Positions 24,098 to 33,368 of a stretch of 37,784 bases of DNA are shown piece after piece. The notes under the pieces are model-generated. The model was given only the letters and a program-made list of their open reading frames with translations, had not been told where the DNA came from and searched no databases. Position 1 is the first letter of the stretch. Each line of letters begins with the position of its first letter. Origin of the DNA: Porphyromonadaceae bacterium (lineage in GTDB: Bacteria; Bacteroidota; Bacteroidia; Bacteroidales; UBA12481); the NCBI GenBank assembly GCA_007280905.1, contig QYQM01000088.1, positions 1-37,784 on the forward strand, read 5' to 3'. Position numbers and translations under genes: made by a program.

Positions 24098-24514
24098 TTA
24101 AAAGGTTAACAGGATTTTGCTTTTCCTGACAATAGCATACAAATCGCTCATCGATGACATGGTGCAAACTTGTGGGTGAAGGTTGTTCCGGCTGCGTAAA
24201 CAGGTACCACATCCTAGAATAAGGCCTCCGGCATTAAGGAAAATGTCCGATTGCTTTTTTATATCGGCATTATTCTTTGCCAATGAATCCATAACTACTC
24301 CTTTTCCCAAGAGGAATATTTGTACAGTGTCGCCTGAATTGACGGCAAAATTTGCGAGCCTCAATGCATTCCAGACGGTCTCAACGTCCTGTGAGTAGAT
24401 CACCATCCCGATACTGGTTGGAGCGGGTTTATCTCCGGCATTAGTGCCTGATTGGGGAAATGCTACAGTACCCAAGCCTATAAATAGGAGCATTACACAA
24501 AACAATTTTTTCAT
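24098..24514 (-). CDS. Exported DsrE-like protein
   Basis: From ATG 24514 (MKKLFCVMLLFIGLGTVAFPQ) the protein has a signal peptide followed by a DsrE-like domain: SIGMVIYSQDVETVWNALRL, TVQIFLLGKGVVMDSL and the cysteine block GLILGCGTCLRSRN. It parallels the cytosolic protein encoded next, so the operon makes a periplasmic and a cytosolic version of the same fold. A role in moving or sensing sulfane sulfur across compartments is plausible but unproven. Confidence 0.85.
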   Translation of the reverse strand: MKKLFCVMLLFIGLGTVAFPQSGTNAGDKPAPTSIGMVIYSQDVETVWNALRLANFAVNSGDTVQIFLLGKGVVMDSLAKNNADIKKQSDIFLNAGGLILGCGTCLRSRNNLHPQVCTMSSMSDLYAIVRKSKILLTF

Positions 24515-24524
24515 GTTGTTGGTT

Positions 24525-24764
24525 TTAAAGTAGTTTGATAATTTCATGTTGTTTATTTAGGTTATCCACCAGAATTTCTCTCATGATCCGGCAGGCTATT
24601 GCAATCTTCTCACTGGAAAGCTTATAGAATGCCTTTAGCCCATCTTTTCTTTGAATCAGGATTCCATTTGATACCATCAAAGAAAGGTGTTGCGAGAGGT
24701 TGGATTTCAAAACCCCAGTTTCCACTTGCAAATCTGTAAATGCCAATTCCCGATCTCCGAGCAC
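24525..24764 (-). CDS. ArsR/SmtB-type regulator, start region apparently frameshifted
   Basis: From GTG 24764 the frame encodes 79 residues with a clear winged helix (ELAFTDLQVETGVLKSNLSQHLSLMVSNG; LIQRKDGLKAFYKL) and a C-terminal helix with Cys (IAIACRIMREIL). The same frame continues upstream without a start codon as YLCSACQYFKALANPIRIEI, the normal first part of an ArsR protein. The natural start seems to be ATG 24844, but there the reading is ATG CAG GAT TAA; one extra base would restore MQDLKYLCSACQYFKALANP. So there is a one-base deletion or a sequencing error at about 24836. Cysteines at CSAC and in the last helix could sense metal or persulfide. First gene of the DsrE operon. Confidence 0.75.
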   Translation of the reverse strand: MLGDRELAFTDLQVETGVLKSNLSQHLSLMVSNGILIQRKDGLKAFYKLSSEKIAIACRIMREILVDNLNKQHEIIKLL

Positions 24765-24858
24765 CTCAATGATCTCGATACGAATCGGGTTAGCAAGCGC
24801 CTTGAAATATTGGCATGCAGAACATAAATACTTTAATCCTGCATGTTTAGAAGTTTAT

Positions 24859-24896
24859 AAGTTTACAAAAATATAAACTTGATTGACAAAAACGCA
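24859..24896 (-). promoter_or_regulatory. ArsR operon promoter with palindromic operator over the -7 box
   Basis: On the minus strand TATTTTTG (24873-24866) fits the TAnnTTTG -7 element, with a TTG 21 bases upstream (about 24896-24894). The inverted repeat AAGTTTA (24859-24865) / TAAACTT (24874-24880) encloses exactly this -7 box; a further AAGTTTA copy lies at 24851-24857. A dimeric ArsR protein bound here would block transcription of its own operon. Confidence 0.65.
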
Positions 24897-25025
24897 AATG
24901 AAAACTAAGTGTTTTGGCCCCTTATTTTTCAAAACCGAAATGATCCGAATGTGTTGTAAAAATCGTCCTATTCGTCAAGCCCTGATATCATCTTGTGCTT
25001 TTCGCTGAGTAGTCATCAGTGAAAG

Positions 25026-28000
25026 TTAGTGCACCATAACATATGGATTCTCATTATCAAAGGTGAGATTGTCATCATCAGTATCATCCGTTGTATCTGT
25101 ATCATCTGTCTGGCGATTTTTAGTAATCAACTTCAAAAGACCTGGCAATACGATCAATAACAACGGCAATGCTACAATGAATCCACCAATAACCGCAATG
25201 GCTAAGGGTTGGTGCATTTGTGCCCCGGTTCCGATACCCAGCGCAAGCGGAGAAAGAGCAACAATGGCACCTAAAGCCGTCATCAGGTTAGGTCGAAAAC
25301 GTGCTGAAACAGCTATTATAAGTGCATTGCTTCCTCCATTTTTCAATTCTGACAAATACTGCTGGATGGTAAAAATTGAGTTCTCGCCGATAATACCAAT
25401 AATCATGATCAACCCGGTGTAGCTGCCAACATTCAAAGGCGTGTGGGTCAGATATAAGGCAATTGCACTTCCCGAAATGCCCAATATGCTTATAAAAAGC
25501 ACTATCAAGGAATATTTCAGGTTTTTGAACATAAACAGAACGACAGTAAAAACCAACAAGCCCCCTGCAATAAGGATTTTTAGTAATTCGGCGAATGAAT
25601 TCTGTTGTTCGGCATATGAACCCCCATACACTATCTGGTAGGATGGGGGTAAACTGATGTTTTTCATTTTCTGCTGAATGTCTTTCATGACACTTCCCAA
25701 ATCCCTGTTATTCAACCGTGCAGTTACTACTCCCATGGACTGCAGGTTTTCTCTTTGAATTTCGGAAACGCCACTTTGTATGCTGAATTCTGCAAATTCG
25801 GTTAAGGGCATATAATCTCCGGCTGCTGTGGATATTGAAACCTGCTTTAACTCTTCGAGTGGTGTCTTATTATTGTTAGGAAAAATCACGCGGATATTGG
25901 TAAACTGCTCTTTCTCCGGCACTGTTCCCACAACAGTACCTTCCAGATAGGAGCTCGCCTGCTCTTGCAACAGCAATGGTGTAAGCCCGAATTGTTTGAG
26001 CTTGCCCTCTTTCGGCACGATACTCATTACCGGTCCGACAACTATGATTCCATTAAATACATCCGCTGTTCCTGGAACTGTTTGGAGTCTGTCAGCCACC
26101 TGTTTTGACAAGCCGAGCAGGATATCATGGTTGCTACCAAAAATTTTTATTTCAACAGGTTGAACGCTGCTCATTAAATCGCCCAGCATATCGGTGATTA
26201 CCTGACCAAAATCAACTGTAAGGGCAGGAAGTGCACTCTCAACCTTTTTGCGGATATCATCAGATACCTGTTCGGTACTTCTGGTTCTTTTTTTGTTTAA
26301 TTCAATCAAATAGTCCCCTCTGTTGGGCTCGGTTATAAAGAAACCCATTTGCGTTCCGGTTCGTCGGGAATAGGTTTTAACTTCGGGAATTGATTCAATA
26401 ATTTTATCAGCTTCATTCAACATTCTGTCAGTTTCTTCAAGCGAGGTACCTGCCGGGCTATTATAATCCAGTACTATAGAACCTTCGTCCATGTTGGGAA
26501 GAAAGCCGGTCTGTAGCCTCGGCATAATAAATAGAATGCTGATAACTAATAGTATAACAAGCGTAAAACTGAAATATGGCTTGTTAAAAAGAAATCCAAG
26601 CCACTTGTATTCCGGTGCGTGAAATATATGGGGTTTCCTGGAAAATGCTTTATCGTTGGAAAAGAGCAGGTAAATAACCGGCAATCCTATCCAGGTTATA
26701 AAAAAAGAACATACCAGGGTAATGATCATTGTTTCCGTGAGAATTTTAAAATAGGCGCCGGCAATGCCTGTCATCAACTCAAATGGAATGAGGATGACAA
26801 TAGTGCTTAATGATGAACTCACCATGGCAGGAAATAGAAATTGTATGGCTTTCCCTACCAGCTCCTTTGACTTTTGCTGAGGATTTGCCTCATGCGCACG
26901 ATGAATCTGCTCGACTACAATGATGGCATCATCAATGATCAGGCCTATGGCTGCTGCAATAGCGCCGATAGTCATTATATTAAAATCGGATCCGATTGAA
27001 AACAACACAATGAAAGTCAGCGACAACGTTAACGGAATGGTCACAAGAAGCACCGAACTTGCTTTAAACGAATGCAGAAAAAGGATTACAACTACGATTG
27101 AGAGCAATAATCCTATCCATAACACATCTATTATGCTTTTGATGCTATTTTGCACAAACTCAGCCTGATTGTAATAAGGTTTCAGGACAACGCCCTTTGG
27201 CAAAAGAAGGTTGAGTTCCCTGGCTTTTTCTGTTACCTGAGCCGCAACATCAATCAGGTTGCTATTGGGTTGTTTTACAATGGCCACCAATGGAAAGTCT
27301 TTGCCATCTGCTTTGATTTTTACATATTCATTTTTTTCTGAAATTTCAACCGATGCAATATCCAAAATTTTGATCTGCCGGGTAGCATCATTAAAAAGAA
27401 CCAGGTTTTCGAGTTGTTCCTTATTCGAAATTGTAGCATCGGTAACAGTAAGATAAAGCCTTTTATAATCTACTGTATAGCCGTTTGACTTAATAAATCC
27501 GGTTTGTTGAATGGCATTTGCAATTTCCTGTGTACTGATTTTTAAAAGCTTTAATTTTTGAAGGTCCGGTACAATCCTGTATTCTTTTTCCCGGCCTCCA
27601 ATTACCTGAACGGCGGCAACTCCCTCAACGCGTGAAAAATAGGGTTTCACAGTGTATTCAGCTATTAATTTCAATTCTATCTGGGTTTTGCTATCAGATT
27701 GGAGTGAATACCCCATTACAGGTAAAATAGACGGATTCATTTTCTCGACCGTTATTTCCACTTCAGAAGGCAATGCGTTCTTGATTTGAGTAATACGCGA
27801 TTCAACCTGTTGTTTGTCGAGATTAATATCGGAACCCCAATCCATAAAAGCAGAAATTTCGCAGCTGCCCATACTGGTTATACTGCGTATCAGTCTCAGG
27901 TTTTCGACCTGTTTGATAGCATTTTCGAGTGGCTTTGTAACAGAAACCATCATTTTGTCGACCGGCTGCTCCCCATTATTGGCAATTACCTTTATTTTTG

Positions 28001-28121
28001 GAAAAGTAATATTGGGGAACAACGACGTTTTCATATTCTTATACGATAACCCACCGCCTATTAAAATCAGTAACAATATGACTGCCACCGGGCTTTTGAA
28101 GCGGACAAAAATCTTTTCCAT
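25026..28121 (-). CDS. RND efflux permease
   Basis: The 1031-residue protein has the duplicated RND architecture: helix 1 (PVAVILLLILIGGGLSY), a large periplasmic loop, the helix 2-6 block at about 330-490 with the proton-relay helix GLIIDDAIIVVEQIHRA (two adjacent Asp), the second loop, and the second helix block at about 845-1010. It lies 1 base after the adaptor stop and completes a TolC-adaptor-permease operon. The DD motif fits the hydrophobe (HAE) type as well as or better than the heavy-metal type, so drug, bile or lipid efflux is as likely as metal export. The C-terminus ends in an unusual Thr/Asp-rich tail. Confidence 0.93.
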   Translation of the reverse strand: MEKIFVRFKSPVAVILLLILIGGGLSYKNMKTSLFPNITFPKIKVIANNGEQPVDKMMVSVTKPLENAIKQVENLRLIRSITSMGSCEISAFMDWGSDINLDKQQVESRITQIKNALPSEVEITVEKMNPSILPVMGYSLQSDSKTQIELKLIAEYTVKPYFSRVEGVAAVQVIGGREKEYRIVPDLQKLKLLKISTQEIANAIQQTGFIKSNGYTVDYKRLYLTVTDATISNKEQLENLVLFNDATRQIKILDIASVEISEKNEYVKIKADGKDFPLVAIVKQPNSNLIDVAAQVTEKARELNLLLPKGVVLKPYYNQAEFVQNSIKSIIDVLWIGLLLSIVVVILFLHSFKASSVLLVTIPLTLSLTFIVLFSIGSDFNIMTIGAIAAAIGLIIDDAIIVVEQIHRAHEANPQQKSKELVGKAIQFLFPAMVSSSLSTIVILIPFELMTGIAGAYFKILTETMIITLVCSFFITWIGLPVIYLLFSNDKAFSRKPHIFHAPEYKWLGFLFNKPYFSFTLVILLVISILFIMPRLQTGFLPNMDEGSIVLDYNSPAGTSLEETDRMLNEADKIIESIPEVKTYSRRTGTQMGFFITEPNRGDYLIELNKKRTRSTEQVSDDIRKKVESALPALTVDFGQVITDMLGDLMSSVQPVEIKIFGSNHDILLGLSKQVADRLQTVPGTADVFNGIIVVGPVMSIVPKEGKLKQFGLTPLLLQEQASSYLEGTVVGTVPEKEQFTNIRVIFPNNNKTPLEELKQVSISTAAGDYMPLTEFAEFSIQSGVSEIQRENLQSMGVVTARLNNRDLGSVMKDIQQKMKNISLPPSYQIVYGGSYAEQQNSFAELLKILIAGGLLVFTVVLFMFKNLKYSLIVLFISILGISGSAIALYLTHTPLNVGSYTGLIMIIGIIGENSIFTIQQYLSELKNGGSNALIIAVSARFRPNLMTALGAIVALSPLALGIGTGAQMHQPLAIAVIGGFIVALPLLLIVLPGLLKLITKNRQTDDTDTTDDTDDDNLTFDNENPYVMVH

Positions 28122-28122
28122 A

Positions 28123-29055
28123 CTATTTTACGATTTTTACCAGAGTGCTATCTGACAACCCGTAGGCTCCTTCAATGATTACAAGGTCATCTGCCAGAAT
28201 TACTGTTGAGATGACTTCCACCATCTTGTTGTTTCCAAATCCCTTTTTAACGGGTACTTTGATGGCGATGCTGTCGTCCAGAATTTTCATCACCCAGAAC
28301 GCCTGTTGTATTTCGTTGGTCAACAGAGCTTCTTTAGGGATTAGGAGTGTATTTGAATGACTTGATTTGACAAACTGCACTATAACATTCAGATTTTCTG
28401 GTACCTGACGGTTGCCCCGGACTTTTATCAGGACATTCTGCGTTTGCGAAGTTTCATTGATCACAGGCATGATCTTATAAATATTCCCATCAAGAAAAGT
28501 ACTGTCAGGCAATATAATTTTACATTCCTTATTAATTTGGATTGATTGGTTGTAACCATACGGAACATTAACCTGAACCGTCATTTCTTGATTTTCAACT
28601 ATTGTGCAAAGCAGGCCGCCTTCTGTTACAAACATTCCTGATGAATTTACACTCAAATCGCTTATTATGCCATCAGAGGGGGCAAATACCCGGATCACAC
28701 CGCTTTTTGAAGAGGTAAGTTCCGGATTAAGACCCGAATTTTCCAATGCTCTATTTTCCCTGGTCTGAATTTCGAAGAGAAGGTCGTTTTTATGCACCTT
28801 GTCTCCATATTGCACATTAATCTTTTTAAGATATCCAGGGATTGATGAAATAATTGCATTTTTTTTCAAAAAAACAGATTTTCCATTTAAGCTGATAATA
28901 TCATCAATGCCGCCAACCACAACCTTTGTGGTTTTTACCATAACTTTTGCATGTGCGATATTCAGCACAGTTCCAGTACTTTTGCTCTTACAAGAGACCA
29001 TGACAGTAAGTAGTACTGATATAAAAAGAAGATGTTTCCCGGTTTTCATAATCAT
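28123..29055 (-). CDS. RND periplasmic adaptor (membrane fusion) lipoprotein
   Basis: The 310-residue protein has a lipobox ending at Cys22 (VMVSCKSK), a barrel-sandwich (lipoyl) half (SIPGYLKKINVQYGDKVHKN and IRVFAPSDGIISDLSVNSSG), a beta-barrel domain (VQVNVPYGYNQ... CKIILPDSTF) and a membrane-proximal domain (VPVKKGFGNNKMVEVISTVI). It is short because the helical hairpin between the lipoyl halves is reduced (ETRENRALENSGL), so it may contact a short-barrelled TolC partner. It connects the permease to the outer-membrane channel encoded 4 bases upstream. Confidence 0.9.
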   Translation of the reverse strand: MIMKTGKHLLFISVLLTVMVSCKSKSTGTVLNIAHAKVMVKTTKVVVGGIDDIISLNGKSVFLKKNAIISSIPGYLKKINVQYGDKVHKNDLLFEIQTRENRALENSGLNPELTSSKSGVIRVFAPSDGIISDLSVNSSGMFVTEGGLLCTIVENQEMTVQVNVPYGYNQSIQINKECKIILPDSTFLDGNIYKIMPVINETSQTQNVLIKVRGNRQVPENLNVIVQFVKSSHSNTLLIPKEALLTNEIQQAFWVMKILDDSIAIKVPVKKGFGNNKMVEVISTVILADDLVIIEGAYGLSDSTLVKIVK

Positions 29056-29059
29056 AACT

Positions 29060-30340
29060 TTAGTAGTTCCAAAAATTGAATGAAATGATCAATGCCTGTT
29101 TTTCCATGTAGAGCATTAACCTATCCTGTTTTTTTGTTGCTATGTCCTTTACAATGTTCTTAAAATCAATTACTGAAATTTGGCCCTGGGATAATTGAAC
29201 GTGATAGACTTTCACTAATTCATCATACTTATTAAGTTGATTGTCAGTTAGCTGAATTCTCTTTTCTATTGAAGCAAGCTGGCTCAGTATATTGTTTTTA
29301 TTGATTTCTTGTTGCGTAAGGAAATTATACTTTTCAAAATTAAGTGTCAGCAAATTAATATTCGATTTTTGCCTTTGTATTTTTTGCTGGCTGCCATCAA
29401 AGATATTCCAGCTGAACATTAGACCGGTGCTGAAACCAAGCCGGTTAATTGTTGGCAGATACACTGCATTTAAGCCGGCATTCGCAAAGAAATTAACCTG
29501 AGGTTTGTATTTTAAGTCGCTGATCGTCTGTTCTGCATTAATAGTTAAACTATCGAGAAGGTAGGAACCTAAAAATGCTGAAGGAACCGCAATATTGTTA
29601 TTTAACTGAAAATCCAGCTCTTGTAAATCAACAGAAGTAGTGTCATTAATTCCACACAGAATATTCAGATCGTAAAGATTATTCTCGAAATCGGACCGAG
29701 ACGTTACATAATTCAGTTGATAATTCTCAAATTCAATCTGCATCAGCATTAAATCAGATTGTTTATAGATGGCATTGTCGACCAAGCTCTGCATGACAAG
29801 CAACTGGTCTTTAAGTTCCTTCAGGAGTTCTAAGCTTAGGTCAGCCGTTTTTTTAGCTTTCAGACAGAGAAGATACTGATGGCTGACGACTTTTTCCAGT
29901 TCATGCGTGGTGAGAGAAATACGATTGTCACTTATCCGACGTGCTATGGCAGCCCTGTTCGCGTAGGATTTCGAGATTGAACCCGTGAACAAGGGTTGTT
30001 TGAGCGATATAACCGATTGATATTGGCCGCCATCAGTCAACGCCATATCATATCCCGTATAGTTTGTCGCACCGTTTGAAACCGGTTCGAAACGATACCT
30101 GTTGTTATCATGCGAAATAATAGGAGCAAGCAACACTCCGGCTTCCAGATTAATTTCGGGTTTTGACAGGATGGTTTTTATCAGTTCCAGATCAAGCCCT
30201 GCGATCTTATTTTCGTTTTTAGCCAGGTTAATCAATGGGCTAAAAGCATTAGCCTTCTCCAAATAGAAATCCAGGCTTTTTTTTTGAGCCTGAACGGAAT
30301 TCAGGAGGAACATTAAAATGAGCAAATTTACTAAGCGCAT
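29060..30340 (-). CDS. TolC-type outer membrane efflux channel
   Basis: A 426-residue protein with signal peptide (LLILMFLLNSVQAQ) and the TolC repeat pattern of long helices and paired strands (SVISLKQPLFTGSISKSYAN; VNFFANAGLNAVYLP; GLMFSWNIFDGSQQKIQRQK). It is the first gene of the RND operon, 4 bases before the adaptor. It forms the trimeric outer-membrane exit duct. No regulator is adjacent on the upstream side. Confidence 0.92.
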   Translation of the reverse strand: MRLVNLLILMFLLNSVQAQKKSLDFYLEKANAFSPLINLAKNENKIAGLDLELIKTILSKPEINLEAGVLLAPIISHDNNRYRFEPVSNGATNYTGYDMALTDGGQYQSVISLKQPLFTGSISKSYANRAAIARRISDNRISLTTHELEKVVSHQYLLCLKAKKTADLSLELLKELKDQLLVMQSLVDNAIYKQSDLMLMQIEFENYQLNYVTSRSDFENNLYDLNILCGINDTTSVDLQELDFQLNNNIAVPSAFLGSYLLDSLTINAEQTISDLKYKPQVNFFANAGLNAVYLPTINRLGFSTGLMFSWNIFDGSQQKIQRQKSNINLLTLNFEKYNFLTQQEINKNNILSQLASIEKRIQLTDNQLNKYDELVKVYHVQLSQGQISVIDFKNIVKDIATKKQDRLMLYMEKQALIISFNFWNY

Positions 30341-30490
30341 AATTTAAGCAGTTAACTGATTTCCATGATTTAAAGTTACGGATTAATTCTGTCGGAAACC
30401 TGTGGCACATTTAGTGAAAATGGAGGAATTGTGGCCTTGGACCTGAAGGCTGCCTCGGTGCGAAAAACTGGGCAGGATTTTATTAACAGC

Positions 30491-31226
30491 TCAAGTTGCG
30501 CTATTTAGATATATTCTTTTAATGAATTTCTTCTCAACAGTAAAATAAAATGAAAAGATCAAAACTTGGTTTATGAGTGCAGCTAATAAACCGATTTCTG
30601 AGCCATACCATATAGCAAGAGCATATGCCTGGAGTTGACCAATTCCGTACATTGGATTACTCAGAAATTTGTAAGGCCCAGTTTCAACAAACTCAGTGAT
30701 TTTTTTCCCCAGAAACATATCTTTCCAATAATAAATATCAATGGAAACAACTTTCGCCGACCAAATTTTAATAAAAAAATCCAGCTAAGATCATGACAAT
30801 CAATATTATTTGTAATATTTCACGGTCCACAAAGTTAAATAAACTGCCGTGAGTGGTCGCGGCAATAAAACCCAGACTGGCAGTATTATGAAAGAATAAT
30901 ATTCCAAGCACTGCTTCGAAAGACAGATAACCTTCCTCTTGATTACCCCATCTTTTAATAAACCAATGCCGGTAGCCATGTTCAGAGAGGACCAGAAAGA
31001 TAAATCCCAAATAGAGGACCTCGGAAACCAGAAAATAAATCACTCCTATTGTATTGTTATCCTGATAATTGAATGCTAATAAATACGAAAAGGTAATGGA
31101 AATTGTAATTGCTATAACTCTCGGTAAGGTGGCATGTTTTGGTACAAAACCGGCCATAGAAATTAAAAGTAAACAGTAATTAAAAAAATCTGTCGAAATT
31201 TTGATGACTCGCGTTCGAAATATCAT
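30491..31226 (-). pseudogene. Polytopic membrane protein with methyltransferase-like C-terminus, frameshift in a T7 run
   Basis: The minus-strand frame from ATG 31226 gives several transmembrane helices (ATLPRVIAITISITFSYLLA; GVIYFLVSEVLYLGFIFLVL; ILQIILIVMILAGFF) and stops at 30768 just after a run of seven T. Removing one T continues the same protein as FFIKIWSAKVVSID and then YWKDMFLGKKITEFVETGPY, KFLSNPMYGIG, the signature of PEMT/isoprenylcysteine methyltransferase-like membrane enzymes, ending at 30491. The combined length would be about 245 residues. Decay, phase variation by slippage, or a sequencing error would all explain it. It is the last gene of the TonB receptor operon, 37 bases after the PagL-like gene. 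Confidence 0.75.
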
Positions 31227-31263
31227 GAGAAGTTTCTTTTATAAGGTATTGTGATTAATCTCT

Positions 31264-32448
31264 TTAACGCTTACCAGTTATCCGATACCCAATATTCCAT
31301 TCAATAAAATCAGAAATGTGAAAATAATAAGCTCTAAGGGTTATTCCCACAAATAATTTATCATTAATCTGATATTTTAATCCAATTTGCTGATGAAAAA
31401 CAGGGGTTTGATTTTTTAATTTTTTGCGATAAAGATAAAACGCTGGCTGAAGGATGAGTGAAACTTTATTTGCTACTAACTCATAGGAGGGAAATATGCT
31501 GAGCTGCAATTTATCTGTAAACGGCCCATCTTTGATTTCCAACTGATTGTTGTCAACCGCTACCTGGGCATTTACTGAACCATTATACGAAACTGACATT
31601 CCGATACCAATTTTTGATTTATAGCTGACCTGCCGGTTATAAATACCGGTAACCCCAAAGACCGGGAAATACAAACCCTCAAATTTTTCCCTGATGTCAA
31701 TGTTTACCGAATCGAAAATTACATTCTTGGCACCGCCAAAAGCAATGAATGCAAGCTCATTTCTTTTAGAATACCTGGGAATTGCCTGGGTTATAAACTC
31801 TGGCCTATTATAAAAGTTATATTTCAAACTGATTTTTGGGGCAATAGAATTGAATCCCTTATTGGGGTATTTCAATGAACCATTAGAAAAGTGAGTTAAC
31901 GAAAACCCGGTTTCAAGATCGATTTTCTTTGTCAGATGGTACTGCAAATTTAATCCGGCATCGATTAAAAATGATTGTCTGGCCCCAATGGCTATATTAT
32001 ATTTGTTGGTAACAGGATTATAGGATTTCCAATTGGTAACCAACCCAAAACCCAGTTCGTAGTTAAAAGAAAGTTTTTTCCACCGAACAAACGGAGCATT
32101 GAAAAACCCGTAAATCGACATTGGGATGCCTATTTCTTCAGGATTATAAAAATCGCCGATATATAATCCTATTCCCCAATTGGGATATTTGTATAATTGC
32201 TCCCAGGCCTTTTCGCCCAAAGTTTGTGTCGAAAGTTTCAGGGAAAACGCCTGAAAGGCATTTATCTTTTCGGCTTCAGCATTGTTTCCTTTGACAAAAG
32301 AGTTGGTGGCAAAAACATAACCCTTTTGATACATTCCTTGTAGAGCAAGGGTTTCATGAACCTTGGCTTTTTTTGCACCGACAGAATCAGGTTGCGCAAT
32401 GCTGAATTGAGGGATTGCTAAAATTAAAATGACACAGATTATTTTCAT
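31264..32448 (-). CDS. PagL-like acyloxyacyl hydrolase (lipid A 3-O-deacylase family)
   Basis: The 394-residue protein has a signal peptide (MKIICVILILAIPQFSIAQ) and outer-membrane beta-strands. Its SLTHFSNGSLKYPNKGFN block carries the His186-x-Ser188 pair of PagL. If the alignment is right, the third catalytic position (Glu in Pseudomonas PagL, 12 residues after the Ser) is Asn200 here, so activity cannot be assumed. The protein is about twice the length of PagL because of extra strands (residues 205-394). It lies between a DUF4249 gene (9 bases) and the methyltransferase-like gene. Confidence 0.8.
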   Translation of the reverse strand: MKIICVILILAIPQFSIAQPDSVGAKKAKVHETLALQGMYQKGYVFATNSFVKGNNAEAEKINAFQAFSLKLSTQTLGEKAWEQLYKYPNWGIGLYIGDFYNPEEIGIPMSIYGFFNAPFVRWKKLSFNYELGFGLVTNWKSYNPVTNKYNIAIGARQSFLIDAGLNLQYHLTKKIDLETGFSLTHFSNGSLKYPNKGFNSIAPKISLKYNFYNRPEFITQAIPRYSKRNELAFIAFGGAKNVIFDSVNIDIREKFEGLYFPVFGVTGIYNRQVSYKSKIGIGMSVSYNGSVNAQVAVDNNQLEIKDGPFTDKLQLSIFPSYELVANKVSLILQPAFYLYRKKLKNQTPVFHQQIGLKYQINDKLFVGITLRAYYFHISDFIEWNIGYRITGKR

Positions 32449-32457
32449 GTGAGATCT

Positions 32458-33354
32458 TTACTCCGGATAAATGAATAATACGGAGTCCGATCGGACAAAG
32501 CTTCCAAAAACTCCGAAAGCATTAATAAATTGGGTAGGTCGCAGAAACACCGGTTCGACGAACGGATTCATTTGAGCCAATTTCTGTTTATCGAGCTGAT
32601 CATAATAATCAAACATATTCTTATCACAAATCTGGAGATAAACATAACACGCATCTCCGGCTTTATGCTTAAATGCAGGTTCCACCGTGAAAACCATCGG
32701 TACCCCATTCATGTGCTGATCGCTGTATATGCTCCGGCCGATTTCCCTGACCATCACCTTTTCATTCCCCAGGCAAGGCGATTTGATTTTATTGACACCG
32801 TAAGTGGTACTGTCAATCATACGGGTCATCTCATATCTGTAAAAGTTGACCCGATTTGGGTCATCCTTGAAATTGCACACAACTCCTTCATGTTCACCAT
32901 AAATGTCTTTAAAATTTGAAACATAGTGAACACTATCTAATTGAACCACCTGGTTGTCGGTAGTTGTGGAAGCTTTAAATACCTCGCCGTTGATTGTTAC
33001 TTCCAGGTCATACCTGACATTCGCTTCGATGATTTTCCCGCCGTGGTAGAAATATTTGTAATCACAGTAAAATGGATCGATCGCTGAATCGGGTGTTAAA
33101 ATATCCGTTCCATGTTCACTTTTGATCATCACAGATGCCTGGTCAATAAACAGAGATCGTTTGGTTATTTTGGGATCAAAAAATGGAACCGTGCGATAAA
33201 GATAAAGAACAGGAGTAGCTCCGGGAGTTAGCAGGCATTCGATTGACACCTTGTCAGTGTAGGGTAATTGCTTGATAGTTATATCCTTTTCACAAGAAAT
33301 GAGAAAAGAAACTATTCCCAGTAATATAAGGGCTGATCTATTTATAGTTTTCAT
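32458..33354 (-). CDS. DUF4249 lipoprotein
   Basis: A 298-residue protein with lipobox (GIVSFLISCEKD) and the DUF4249 layout: an early strand block KVSIECLLTPGATPVLYLYR, the plug-like VRYDLEVTINGEVFKASTTT and a C-terminal domain ending in FGSFVRSDSVLFIYPE. DUF4249 genes regularly follow FecA-type TonB receptors, as here with 14 bases between them, and probably supply a surface lipoprotein partner for the receptor. The ligand is unknown. Confidence 0.9.
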   Translation of the reverse strand: MKTINRSALILLGIVSFLISCEKDITIKQLPYTDKVSIECLLTPGATPVLYLYRTVPFFDPKITKRSLFIDQASVMIKSEHGTDILTPDSAIDPFYCDYKYFYHGGKIIEANVRYDLEVTINGEVFKASTTTDNQVVQLDSVHYVSNFKDIYGEHEGVVCNFKDDPNRVNFYRYEMTRMIDSTTYGVNKIKSPCLGNEKVMVREIGRSIYSDQHMNGVPMVFTVEPAFKHKAGDACYVYLQICDKNMFDYYDQLDKQKLAQMNPFVEPVFLRPTQFINAFGVFGSFVRSDSVLFIYPE

Positions 33355-33368
33355 TTTTAACAGTTCGT

